Assembly (NCBI GenBank): GCA_019637555.1 | Contig: JAHBVK010000010.1 | Coordinates: forward strand, 1-64,000 | Origin: Anaerolineae bacterium | GTDB taxonomy: Bacteria > Chloroflexota > Anaerolineae > Aggregatilineales > UBA2796 | Reading direction: 5' to 3' | Length of the DNA stretch: 64,000 bases | Shown here: piece after piece, positions 16,481-24,842 of the stretch | How the letters are laid out: each line of letters starts with the position of its first letter | Numbering within the stretch: position 1 is the first letter of the stretch | Translations under genes and position numbers: made by a program | The notes under the pieces: model-generated | Databases searched by the model: none | Told to the model about the DNA's origin: nothing | What the model saw: only the letters and a program-made list of their open reading frames with translations

Positions 16481-17473
16481 TCAGCGTTTGCGAGGCTTGA
16501 CAATGCCCTCACGATAGAACCATTCCAGTGTAGCGCGGACGCCTTCGCGGAAGGGGATTGGTGCGAAACCTAAGTCGCGCTTCGCCTTCTCGCTGCTGAC
16601 GCGCCAGTTGTTGAACACGTAGGAGCGCAAATTTAGCGGGTAGTATGGCTCGACGTGGGTATATTCGCTTAGTGCCGTCCACAGTGTCGCCAGCGCGATC
16701 ATCGACCAGCCGGGCACGTTCAAGCGGAAGTGGGTGATCCCCGCCTCGTCGCTGACAATTGTGTTCGCCTCGCGGTGCATCAGCGTCTCGCCACAGATGT
16801 TATAGACTTCGCCGGGTGTGCCTCTCTCCAGCGCCGCTAGAATACTTGCCGCTACATCACCAGTATACGTGGGAAAAGTGATCAGCTTGCCACCATGAAT
16901 CTGGATCAACAAGCCCTTTAGTGGATCTTCGATGAACAGGCGATTGAAGGCGTAGCGCCCATAGGGACCATAGAATGCGCCGGGGCGCAGGATCACCACT
17001 GGCAGGTTCTTTTCGCGCCAGTAAGTGAGCGCCGCTTGTTCGCCGCGTAATTTGCTGCGCTGATAAGGATCGGCGGGGTTGGTGGGATGTGTCTCATCAA
17101 CGATCACGTTGGGCAGGGGATTGCCGACCACGACGACAGTGGAGATGTGAATGAACTTTTCTACACCCGCCGCTAACGCTGCCGCCATCACATTGCTGGC
17201 ACCGATCACGTTAGTCTGCTCGAACTGCTCGCGCTTGCCCCAGAAGCTGAAGCGTCCGGCGGCATGGACGACGTAGCGACAGCCCTGCGCGGCACGCATC
17301 ACGACCTCGGCATCTTCGACATCGCCAGCGATGGTCTCGACGCCTAGCTGCTGCAACCACGGATGCGCGGCGGGGTGTCTGGTGAGCGCACGGACATGAA
17401 ACCCCTGCTGCACAAGCAGGGGCAGCAAACTATGACCGAGAAATCCGGTACCGCCAGTGACGAAGATTTTCAC
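16481..17473 (-). CDS. NAD-dependent epimerase/dehydratase family protein
   Basis: A 330-residue extended short-chain dehydrogenase. The nucleotide-binding loop GGTGFLG is at residues 7-13. The catalytic Tyr-x3-Lys is in DPYQRSKLRGE (about 137-147), after a His-Ile-Ser-Thr-Val active-site strand (VEKFIHISTV). The N-terminal region resembles hopanoid-associated sugar epimerases and dihydroflavonol 4-reductase-like enzymes, and RPGAFYGPYGR is the typical substrate-side segment. The substrate (nucleotide sugar, sterol-like or other) is not clear. It lies just upstream of nnr on the same strand. Confidence 0.85.
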   Translation of the reverse strand: MKIFVTGGTGFLGHSLLPLLVQQGFHVRALTRHPAAHPWLQQLGVETIAGDVEDAEVVMRAAQGCRYVVHAAGRFSFWGKREQFEQTNVIGASNVMAAALAAGVEKFIHISTVVVVGNPLPNVIVDETHPTNPADPYQRSKLRGEQAALTYWREKNLPVVILRPGAFYGPYGRYAFNRLFIEDPLKGLLIQIHGGKLITFPTYTGDVAASILAALERGTPGEVYNICGETLMHREANTIVSDEAGITHFRLNVPGWSMIALATLWTALSEYTHVEPYYPLNLRSYVFNNWRVSSEKAKRDLGFAPIPFREGVRATLEWFYREGIVKPRKR

Positions 17474-17497
17474 GTTAATGCGCTAGTTGAAATATTC

Positions 17498-17540
17498 GCC
17501 TCACCCCCTCATCCACTACGTGGAAAGGGGACTGAGAGGC
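17498..17540. repeat. CCCTC-type hairpin repeat
   Basis: GCCTCAcccCCTC on the left and the complementary GGAAAGGGGactGAGAGGC on the right form an imperfect stem around CACTACGTG. It is the same dispersed family as the elements at 6123, 6931 and 30080. Confidence 0.5.
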
Positions 17541-17626
17541 TAGTTGGAATTGTTATGCTTGCCGATTGCGTGTTCAAAGGCGCTCAAAGTACTTGCAGTG
17601 AGCGTATCTGTTGATCTTGTATGGTT

Positions 17627-17986
17627 CTAGATTTCTCCGGTGAGGAAGCTGACTACCATCACCGCGCCCATGATCAGCAGTGGATACAACGGCGGGACGG
17701 GTCCCTGACGCCAGAAATAAGCGAGCGCCAACAATGCAGCCGCTCCCAACCAAGTAAAGGGATTGACCTGAAATTTGCGCTGCCACTGGATGATCGCGCT
17801 GCCGAGCAGTACGCCGCCACCCGCATAGCTGATGAAGGTGCCGTTGTTGCTGTTGCTGAAGGCGAGGATCAACATCAGGATTAACAGCGCCGCGAAGGTG
17901 AGGATTTCAAAGCGCCGTTCTTCCTCACGTCGGTAACGACGATAGGCGCTGCTAGAAGTAGAACTACGGGAGCGTCTTCTGGTCAT
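17627..17986 (-). CDS. Small membrane protein, unknown
   Basis: A 119-residue protein. The first 25 residues are Arg/Ser-rich (RRRSRSSTSSSAYRRYRREEERR), then four hydrophobic segments follow (about 28-43, 49-66, 76-90, 97-116), so it should be an integral membrane protein with a basic cytoplasmic N-terminus. No family is recognised and no charged residue stands out inside the helices. It is downstream of the OmpR-type regulator gene on the same strand, separated by 94 bp. Confidence 0.65.
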   Translation of the reverse strand: MTRRRSRSSTSSSAYRRYRREEERRFEILTFAALLILMLILAFSNSNNGTFISYAGGGVLLGSAIIQWQRKFQVNPFTWLGAAALLALAYFWRQGPVPPLYPLLIMGAVMVVSFLTGEI

Positions 17987-18080
17987 GATGATTGATTCCT
18001 TGGTTAGAGATAGCGCAGATTATACCCCATTACGTCGGTTCTCCGTGCTGGTTGTAGCTGCCAGAGTAAGCACAGCGGAT

Positions 18081-18770
18081 TTATACGCCGTCGGGATTGA
18101 ATTTGTAGCCAACGCCCGCGATGGTCATGATCAGGCGCGGTTCACGGGGATAAGGTTCGACTTTGGAGCGCAGACGGCTGACCAGACTCTTGAGCAGATT
18201 GCGATCACCTTCGCCTGTGTAGCCCCAGACCTTCTCAATGATCGTCTCGGTGCTGAGAACATGCCCACGATTGGTCATCAGGCAGTAGAGCAGGCGGAAC
18301 TCCAGATTGGTGAGTTGTCTGGTAACCCCTGACGGCAACGTAACGGTGTGCCGTTCGGGATCGAGGCTGATGTTGGCGACCTGCAAATTCGGGACGAGCG
18401 TACTGGGGATCACGCGGGCGCGGCGCAACTGCGCGTAGACATGCGCCAGCAGCATGGCATAGCTGTAGGGCTTGGCGATGTAGTCATCGATCCCCGCTTC
18501 GTAGGCGTCGATGATCTCATGCTCGGAAGTCGTCTCGCAGAGCAAGATCAAGGGGATGGTCGAACCGCCGCGAATCGTCTCGATGCGGCGCAGCAAATCG
18601 GCTTCGATGGTATCTTCGTCCAAGATCAGCATGTCCGCCGTGTAATCGGAGAGCGCCCGCTCCGCCTGCGTCCGATCCACAATACTGCTGACATCATAGC
18701 CTTCCTGCCGCAGAATAAAGGTCAGAATGTTCACGGAACGCGCGTCATCGCCGATGATCAGGATGTTCAA
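18081..18770 (-). CDS. OmpR/PhoB-type response regulator
   Basis: A 229-residue two-domain regulator. Receiver domain (1-118): acidic pair Asp8-Asp9, phospho-acceptor Asp51 in DMLILDEDT, and conserved Lys100 in YIAKPY. Winged-helix DNA-binding domain (about 128-226): LTNLEFRLLYCLMTNRG, the recognition helix in LLKSLVSRLRSKVE, and the wing IAGVGYKF. It activates or represses genes when phosphorylated. A hybrid REC-histidine kinase gene lies about 200 bp upstream on the same strand and is a plausible partner. The usual Thr/Ser position of the receiver reads LLCETT, so it is acceptable. Confidence 0.92.
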   Translation of the reverse strand: MNILIIGDDARSVNILTFILRQEGYDVSSIVDRTQAERALSDYTADMLILDEDTIEADLLRRIETIRGGSTIPLILLCETTSEHEIIDAYEAGIDDYIAKPYSYAMLLAHVYAQLRRARVIPSTLVPNLQVANISLDPERHTVTLPSGVTRQLTNLEFRLLYCLMTNRGHVLSTETIIEKVWGYTGEGDRNLLKSLVSRLRSKVEPYPREPRLIMTIAGVGYKFNPDGV

Positions 18771-18847
18771 TGCTGGTCACACCACCATCAAGCCAAGCCC
18801 AAAATTACGTGCATAATCTTAAGGGTCAACGGCGTACAGATCAATAA

Positions 18848-18920
18848 ATTAGTGCTATGAGTGCTATAGGTGCTGAAGTGCTACGAGTGGTGGGAGTAAA
18901 GTGCCAAGAGTATCATCGTG
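18848..18920. repeat. Degenerate AGTGCTN short tandem repeat
   Basis: Irregular repeats of GTGCTA/GTGCTG and GAGTG units (AGTGCTATGAGTGCTATAGG and further) between the REC-kinase gene and the OmpR-type gene. The remaining part of the 206-bp gap shows no clear signal. Similar text occurs at 57160 and 60770. Confidence 0.5.
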
Positions 18921-18976
18921 CCGGAAAACGGTGATGAGGTGTGGTGAGATCTTCTCTCCTATAAGCAGGAGAGAAG

Positions 18977-20140
18977 TTAGTGGGACATGACGAAGCTGTG
19001 ACTGGGCAGTTGAATTTCCACGCTGGCACCACCTTCGGGCAGGTTGCAGGCGCTGATCTTGCCGCCGTGCAGCTCGATGATGGCACGGGCAATGAACAGC
19101 CCCATACCCAAGCCTTTGACAAAACCTTCTTTGAGCTTGGTGGTGTACTCTGGCTGAAAGACCTTTGGCAGCGATTCTTTATCGAAGCCCGGACCGTCAT
19201 CGTTGATGCGGACGAGTGCTGTTTTCAGATCACTGTGATCCACGATTACCTGCACTCTACCACCGGGTTTGACTGCTTCCATCGCGTTCTCAACCACCTG
19301 TCGCAGCGCCCGATGCAAGGAGTCGGGTTCGCCCGTGACTGAGACTTCATCCGCCGCGAACTTGCGCTCCAACTTGATGCGCTTGATCAGCGCCACTTCG
19401 TCCATCATATCGAGGACATCAGCGGCGATAGTACGCAGGTCGTGACTCTCTGCCACTTTGCCGGGGGTGTCGTAATCCTTAAGACGGTTGACCAGCGAGA
19501 CTAGATCGTCGGCGCTGGCGTGTAAATCCTCCAAGTTTTCTTTCACTTCGGGCGGCAGTTTGCCCTGCTGCTCCAACGTAGAGATGTTCAGCGTGATCGC
19601 CATCGAAACATTGCCGAGTTCGTGGCGCAGTCCTTCGATCAGGCTGGAGATCGCACCGCTGGCGGCATTGCCGGAACCATTCTGCGGACGCGATTCCTGT
19701 AACGATTTTAGCGTTTGCTCTAGCTCGGTAAGTTGTTCTAAACGCCGCGACATTTGTGTGCGGGCTTCGTTATCCTCAACTTTGCGGATACCACGATTGA
19801 CCACATCGCGGATTTGCTCTGCTTGCACTGGTTTGAGCAAGTAGGCATAAGCGCCCATATTCAAGGCATCAATGGTGCTATCGAGAGTGGCTTGTCCGCT
19901 GATCAACGCGACGGGTAAGCCACTGTACTCTTTGGTGATCGTCTTGAGCAAATCGAGACCGGACATTTCCGGCATCCAGACATCCGCCAGCACCAAATCG
20001 ACAGTGGATTTACCTAGAACCTCGATAGCCTCAACCCCATTGCCTGCCTCTACCACATCGTAGCCCATGCGCCGCACATTGAAGGTGAGGATTTCGCGGA
20101 TAAATTTATCGTCATCAACGATCAGAACCCGACGGTTCAT
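18977..20140 (-). CDS. Hybrid protein: receiver domain followed by histidine kinase
   Basis: A 387-residue protein from an ATG at 20140; an in-frame ATG eight codons upstream is less likely because the receiver fold begins directly at NRRVLIVDDD. Receiver (1-120): Asp9-Asp10-Asp11, acceptor Asp53 in VLADVWMPEMSG, Lys103 in YLLKPV. A coiled linker (121-160) leads to the kinase: H-box His173 in LRHELGNVSM, N-box VVENAMEAV (282-290), G1 DDGPGF (314-319) and G2 GLGMGLFIA (343-351). It has no membrane segment, so it is a cytoplasmic relay in which the receiver probably controls the kinase. Its likely target is the OmpR-type regulator at 18081. Confidence 0.92.
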   Translation of the reverse strand: MNRRVLIVDDDKFIREILTFNVRRMGYDVVEAGNGVEAIEVLGKSTVDLVLADVWMPEMSGLDLLKTITKEYSGLPVALISGQATLDSTIDALNMGAYAYLLKPVQAEQIRDVVNRGIRKVEDNEARTQMSRRLEQLTELEQTLKSLQESRPQNGSGNAASGAISSLIEGLRHELGNVSMAITLNISTLEQQGKLPPEVKENLEDLHASADDLVSLVNRLKDYDTPGKVAESHDLRTIAADVLDMMDEVALIKRIKLERKFAADEVSVTGEPDSLHRALRQVVENAMEAVKPGGRVQVIVDHSDLKTALVRINDDGPGFDKESLPKVFQPEYTTKLKEGFVKGLGMGLFIARAIIELHGGKISACNLPEGGASVEIQLPSHSFVMSH

Positions 20141-20534
20141 GAACTCACGTTCTCCGTACCACAATCACACTACGTTAGGTTGATTGACTGCAACATCGGT
20201 TACTATGCTCAACAGTGAAGTTGCAGTTGATCGCTTACTGCCGCTGCTGACTGCGCTGCATCCAGACAACGTACAGACAGATGCTGATACCGTCAAGGTG
20301 AGTAAACGTCAGAAGAGTAATCGTTGCATACTTGTGAGAATCCGCAGCAGCGGATCACTGTATGCTTGAAAGACATCCTATACTGACGTTGTACGCGACG
20401 ACTGACCGGATGAGCCAAGCGATAACTAATTGTCGCATGAAGTGCAGGGCTAGGGATGCCGCATCTCATAACAATATTGCAACACCATGTAAGGGCGTCT
20501 TTAGCTCAAAATTCAGCTAATTGAGGAAAGGTTG
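20141..20534. other. Intergenic region, 394 bp, no gene found
   Basis: Lies between divergent genes, so it should hold both promoters, but no convincing -10/-35 pair stands out. A short open frame on the plus strand (20184-20369) lacks a ribosome site and looks like chance. The only structure seen is a small inverted repeat TTAGCT/AGCTAA at 20501-20520, just before the ribosome site of the lipoprotein gene. Confidence 0.5.
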
Positions 20535-22196
20535 ATGCGCCCAATCCGCTTACTTGTCAACTTGATGCTGTGGCTGTTGATTCTGGTTGTTTCCGCCTGC
20601 AACGGCAGCGGTAGTGCAGCAGTCGCTCTCCCCAGCGCGACACCTTATCGCCAGATCGTGACCCTGACCCCGCGCGGGAATACTCTGGCAACAGAAACCG
20701 CTGCTGTCAATGTGACCGCAACAGCCATCCCTACCCTAACTGCGTCCGGTACGCTGGGAGCGTTTTTCGGCGGCGGATCAGATTCTGGTGAGCAGACCAG
20801 CGAGCCATCAGAGGGGCTGGTTGAGGGTACTCTGCCCGGCACAGATGTGTTGACGCTGGATGCGGTGGAAACCAGCTTCATCGAGCGGCAGATCAGTTTC
20901 ATCGTGCGCTTCACGCCGTATCAGACTACCATCAAGTCGGCGGTGTTCCGCTTTACCTATCCCGAATCAGGCAAATCCGCCGAGCAGAAAGTGGGAGTCT
21001 CCCAGCAGAAGATGGGCAAACAAACGGTGCTGCGCCGCACCTTGACCGCTGATGCACTGCCCGCAGGCGAGGATGAAGTGCAGTATCAGTGGCTGCTGAC
21101 TAACGATCAGGGACAGGTTTTCAGCACCGAACCCGCGATGTTCAAGATCACAGAGTCTATCGCCGTCGAACAGCGCAAAGATCGCCCGATCATCGCGGCA
21201 ACACAGCGCTATGAGAGCTTCTTTCCAAGTTACAGCATGTTCTATGTCACGCTAACACCTGAGTCACCGATCATGTACGCGCGTTTCCTGCTGACACAGA
21301 ACAACGGCATCGAGCAGTACGATTTCAACGTCACCGTGCCGCATCAGGAAGCAGGCGAACCGCTGGAACTGCACATCAAGTGGAATAACCAGTTCGGTCC
21401 GCAAATTCCGTGGCAGCAGTTCGAGTCGTGGTGGGTGTTCACTGATCAGAACGGCAAGGAATGGCGCACCGAATCGGCGTTCAACGTGTACGCAGATAAC
21501 ACTTACCACCCGTGGGAGCACGTTTCGACCAAGTACGCAGAGCTATATACCTATCAACAGTCAGCCAGCAACATCAATGTGTTCGTGTCGGCAATTGATT
21601 ACAGCATCGAACGACTGAGCAAAGAATTTGGCTATCGACTGCTCTACCGCCCGCACATTGTGATCTACAACTCGCAAGCGGATATGGATGATTGGGCACC
21701 GGGATCGTGGGTCGATTACTTTATTGGTATGGCAAGCGGACAGTGGGGCGGGGCGGTAATCGCCTTCTACGACTCGGCACGGTTCACGGGTTACTCGATC
21801 ATTCAACATGAGCTGGTACACGTCTTTCAGTACCAATCAATGCGCTCGGTGAAGCAGTTGACACCGACGTGGTGGGTGGAAGGCAGCGCCATGTACTTCG
21901 AGGAACAGACCGATGACATCCTCGGTAAGGTGAAAGCCGTAGTGCGGAGGACAGGTGCTCCGTCGCTGATGCGCGGAATCGGCATTTATGCGCCTGACGG
22001 CAGTAACATCCCGTGGGTGTATTACGTGGGCGCCACCTTTGTGACCTACGTGCGGCAAACCTATGGCAATGAGGTGTTCAGCGAAATTCACGCCGCGATT
22101 GCCCGCGACATCCGCTTCAGCGATGCGCTGGAAATGGCAACGGGAAAATCGTTGGAGGAACTAAACATCGAGTGGCAGTCGTGGATTTCGCAGTAG
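20535..22196 (+). CDS. Lipoprotein with predicted zinc metallopeptidase domain
   Basis: A 553-residue protein from an ATG at 20535 (GAGGAAAGG upstream; an in-frame TTG lies one codon before). The signal peptide ends in the lipobox VVSAC (Cys22), followed by a Thr/Ser/Gly-rich linker to about residue 105. Two beta-rich segments (105-210 and 225-320) look immunoglobulin-like. The C-terminal part carries HELVH (425-429) and then WWVEGSAMYFEE, about 20 residues on, which is the gluzincin arrangement (two His and a Glu as zinc ligands, the HExxH Glu as catalyst) seen in peptidase MA-like proteins. Extracellular protease activity is inferred. The transcript probably ends at the hairpin at 22259. 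Confidence 0.85.
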   Translation: MRPIRLLVNLMLWLLILVVSACNGSGSAAVALPSATPYRQIVTLTPRGNTLATETAAVNVTATAIPTLTASGTLGAFFGGGSDSGEQTSEPSEGLVEGTLPGTDVLTLDAVETSFIERQISFIVRFTPYQTTIKSAVFRFTYPESGKSAEQKVGVSQQKMGKQTVLRRTLTADALPAGEDEVQYQWLLTNDQGQVFSTEPAMFKITESIAVEQRKDRPIIAATQRYESFFPSYSMFYVTLTPESPIMYARFLLTQNNGIEQYDFNVTVPHQEAGEPLELHIKWNNQFGPQIPWQQFESWWVFTDQNGKEWRTESAFNVYADNTYHPWEHVSTKYAELYTYQQSASNINVFVSAIDYSIERLSKEFGYRLLYRPHIVIYNSQADMDDWAPGSWVDYFIGMASGQWGGAVIAFYDSARFTGYSIIQHELVHVFQYQSMRSVKQLTPTWWVEGSAMYFEEQTDDILGKVKAVVRRTGAPSLMRGIGIYAPDGSNIPWVYYVGATFVTYVRQTYGNEVFSEIHAAIARDIRFSDALEMATGKSLEELNIEWQSWISQ

Positions 22197-22258
22197 AGAA
22201 TTGAAAGTAACGAGTGATGAGTTGGGCTGTTGAACGTTGAAGGTTAGTAAACCAGATG

Positions 22259-22282
22259 AGCCGTCGCAAAGACGGCTTTTTT
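22259..22282 (+). terminator. Rho-independent terminator
   Basis: AGCCGTC (22259-22265), loop GCAAA, GACGGCT (22271-22277), then a run of six T. It is placed 60 bp after the lipoprotein stop. A short AGTAACGAGTGATGAGT tandem motif lies between the two. Confidence 0.88.
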
Positions 22283-22366
22283 GCGTAACGTTTATCAGTC
22301 ATTTACAAGATCGTCTAGGAATATAGTTGAGGCGTCGCCATAATTGACAATAAAGGATTGTCAGCT

Positions 22367-22750
22367 ATGTCTGCATCCGTTGTGTGGTACGACGCAGGAA
22401 ATATTATTCTTTTCACAGTACGTGATCCGCTGACGCTGGATGAGCTGCAGTCTGCCTCTGCCGAAGTCTGGAGCCTCGCGGAGGGGATCACCGATCTGGT
22501 GGATATGATCTTCGATTTCCGCGACGTGGTTGACTTCCCACGCGGATCGCTGCCAATTGTACGGGATGGGCACTTTTCCCTACCGACTTTAGACCGCGTG
22601 GCGCTGGTGGGCAGCGAACCGCTGGTGGAAATGATGATGACCACTCTTGCCCGCGCTACCTTCCGCCCCGATCCTACGCTACACTCAAGTGTTGAAGACG
22701 CCGCCGAGTTTTTACGCCGGATGGCGCAAGAAGAAACACATCGACAGTGA
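22367..22750 (+). CDS. Small STAS-like protein, unknown
   Basis: A 127-residue soluble protein from an ATG at 22367 with AAGGA ten bases upstream. The alternation of short strands and helices (ILFTVRDPLTLDELQSASAE, VDMIFDFRDVVDFP, RVALVGSEPLVEMMMTTLA, and a final helix EDAAEFLRRMAQ) resembles the STAS/SpoIIAA-like fold, in which a protein of this size often works as an anti-sigma antagonist or lipid binder. No conserved Ser can be assigned with confidence. The next gene, a GT39 transferase, starts 15 bp downstream, so the two are likely co-transcribed. Confidence 0.7.
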   Translation: MSASVVWYDAGNIILFTVRDPLTLDELQSASAEVWSLAEGITDLVDMIFDFRDVVDFPRGSLPIVRDGHFSLPTLDRVALVGSEPLVEMMMTTLARATFRPDPTLHSSVEDAAEFLRRMAQEETHRQ

Positions 22751-22765
22751 TAGCGCAAAGCAACC

Positions 22766-24748
22766 GTGACTCTGAAGCCTTTTACCGAACGTCCCACTAC
22801 TTTAGAACTGATCCTCTTTCTGGCTATTCTCCTTATCTCGGCTGCGCTCAGACTTGGCGCTCCCGGTGTGGTCGAATTCAAGCGTGACGAAGCCAATCTA
22901 TCTTTAATGGCGCTGGACATGGCGCGGGGGAAAGAGTTCCCGCTGCTGGGCATCGACTCCAGCGTGGGCATCCGCAACGCACCGGTCAATGTGTGGATCA
23001 TGGCAGTGCCGTACCTGTTCAGCAGCGATCCTGAAGTGGCGACCCAGTTCGTGGCGCTGCTCAACGTGATCGCTGTGGGATTGGCATACGTGCTGGCACG
23101 ACGTTACTACGGCGTGTTAGCGGCGGTGTTGGCGGGATTAATGTTCGCCGTTGCGCCGTGGAGTGTGATCTACTCGCGCAAGATTTGGGCGCAAGACCTG
23201 CTGCCGCTGTTCGTGGTCGCTACTGTGTTCACCGGGTTGCTGGGATTCGTGGAAGGTAAGCGTTGGGGACAGTGGCTACATCTGCCACTGCTCGCCATCA
23301 CCGGACAAATCCATTACGTCACCTTTGTGCTGATCCCGATCACGTTGTATTTGATCATCAGCGGGCGACGCAAACTAACGCGGGCATTCTATCTGAGCAT
23401 CGCCTTGATGATCCTAGTGACGCTGCCCTATGTCATCGGCGCGATCCGTGCCTCGCTACTGAAGCCAGAGGTGCTGACGCGGATTGTCAGCGGGCAAAAT
23501 TCGGCTGTAGGTGCCAGTGAAAAAGCGGCAGGAATAGCGCTTACGAACGCGGGCATGGAATATGCGTGGTTCACGGTAGCCGGAACAAATCTGCACTCGA
23601 TTACTGGTGTAAAGGAGTTCCAGAATTTCCTGCCTATCGTCGAGGGATCGTATCTGCTGTTTTTTCTCCTAGGCATCGCTATTGTGGGTGCAGCGGCGTG
23701 GCTGGCGATCCGCAGCCTGATCCGGCGTGATGCGCGGACACCCATTGATGTGACACTGCTGCTGTGGCTGCTGGTGACACCGCTGATCTTCTCGATCACA
23801 TGGACACCCGCCTATCCGCACTACATGATCCCGATCTTTGCGGCGGCATATCTGATCCTCGGCGCGGGGATCAGCGATCTGGTGCGCGGCGATGCACAGC
23901 GGGTCAGACGGTTGGCGACGGTGGGGCTAGTCGCGCTCTTGATCGTGATTGCGGCACTGCAAGTACGCGCTGTCGTAGAGGTACATTCGTTCGTCAACAG
24001 CACCATGACTACTGCCGGATTCGGGACGCCGCTGGGTTATTTATCACCGCTGCGGGCGTACATACTGGAGCAAAAACCCGCGCATCTGATCGCCCATCTG
24101 GACGGTCAATTCATCGGCTACCACGAAGATACGACGGTGTGGAATTTCTTGCTTTACGATGTGCCGGATCGCCGCTTTGTGGATGATATGACCGAGGTGT
24201 ATCCAGCCGAGCCAGCAGCTTATCTATCACATGCGTGCGGCGCAGATACGCAAAATTTTCTGTTACGCAGCAAAGAAGAAGGCTGCTACACCGTAAGTAC
24301 GCGATCTAAGGCAGATTACGACGCCAGCGCCTTCACGATGATGCCGCAGCCGCAACCCTTCGATAACGGGGCGACGATCATGGCGTATCACTGGCAAGCG
24401 GAGACGGGCTGCCTGAGCGTAGCATGGACAACGGATCGCGGTCCGGTGACACAAGACTTCAGCATGGCAGTGCAGTTCATCAACGCTAACGGCGAGAAGA
24501 TCGCGGATGCCGATGGCTTGTCTTATCGCGGACAGTTCTGGCGAGCAGGCGACGCGGTAGTGCGGAAGTTCTGTATGCAGTACGGACAGGAGCGCATTGC
24601 TGAGATCGCCGGTGTGCGCTTGGGTTTCTATACCGTCACGGATACGGCAGAAGGACAGCAATTCAATAATGCGACGCTGCTGGACGTGGCGGGTAATCCG
24701 GCGGGGCAGATGGTGGAAGTGCGTTTTGGGGAGGAGGAGAAGAAGTAG
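22766..24748 (+). CDS. GT39-type membrane glycosyltransferase
   Basis: A 660-residue protein starting at a GTG (22766). Roughly eleven to twelve membrane helices lie in the first 400 residues, followed by a soluble C-terminal domain of about 250 residues. The first external loop carries FKRDEANLSLM with the Asp-Glu pair typical of the PMT/ArnT-like (GT39) enzymes that take sugar from a polyprenyl-phosphate donor and transfer it outside the membrane. The C-terminal part is beta-rich and has several Cys residues. The acceptor is unknown. A second GT39-type protein lies at 32811. Confidence 0.85.
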   Translation: MTLKPFTERPTTLELILFLAILLISAALRLGAPGVVEFKRDEANLSLMALDMARGKEFPLLGIDSSVGIRNAPVNVWIMAVPYLFSSDPEVATQFVALLNVIAVGLAYVLARRYYGVLAAVLAGLMFAVAPWSVIYSRKIWAQDLLPLFVVATVFTGLLGFVEGKRWGQWLHLPLLAITGQIHYVTFVLIPITLYLIISGRRKLTRAFYLSIALMILVTLPYVIGAIRASLLKPEVLTRIVSGQNSAVGASEKAAGIALTNAGMEYAWFTVAGTNLHSITGVKEFQNFLPIVEGSYLLFFLLGIAIVGAAAWLAIRSLIRRDARTPIDVTLLLWLLVTPLIFSITWTPAYPHYMIPIFAAAYLILGAGISDLVRGDAQRVRRLATVGLVALLIVIAALQVRAVVEVHSFVNSTMTTAGFGTPLGYLSPLRAYILEQKPAHLIAHLDGQFIGYHEDTTVWNFLLYDVPDRRFVDDMTEVYPAEPAAYLSHACGADTQNFLLRSKEEGCYTVSTRSKADYDASAFTMMPQPQPFDNGATIMAYHWQAETGCLSVAWTTDRGPVTQDFSMAVQFINANGEKIADADGLSYRGQFWRAGDAVVRKFCMQYGQERIAEIAGVRLGFYTVTDTAEGQQFNNATLLDVAGNPAGQMVEVRFGEEEKK

Positions 24749-24750
24749 AA

Positions 24751-24841
24751 AGTAACGAGTAAAAAGTAACGAGTAACGAGTAACGAGTAACGAGTGATGA
24801 GTGATGAGTGATGAGTGATGAGTCGAGAGTTAAAAGTTGAG
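24751..24841. repeat. Heptanucleotide tandem repeat, 13 units of AGTNNNN
   Basis: Exact 7-bp periodicity fills the gap between two convergent genes: AGTAACG, AGTAAAA, then AGTAACG four times, AGTGATG four times, AGTCGAG, AGTTAAA and AGTTGAG. The first three bases are fixed and the last four change in blocks, as in the short tandem heptanucleotide repeats of cyanobacteria. Short relatives occur near 22205 (plus) and, as complement, near 8393. Confidence 0.9.
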
Positions 24842-24842
24842 G

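Noticed and set aside
20184..20369. Small plus-strand frame in the 394-bp gap
   Set aside because: No ribosome site and no recognisable protein; probably chance.
24751..24841. Possible CRISPR-like array
   Set aside because: The unit is only 7 bp with no spacers of constant length, so it is a tandem repeat and not a CRISPR array.
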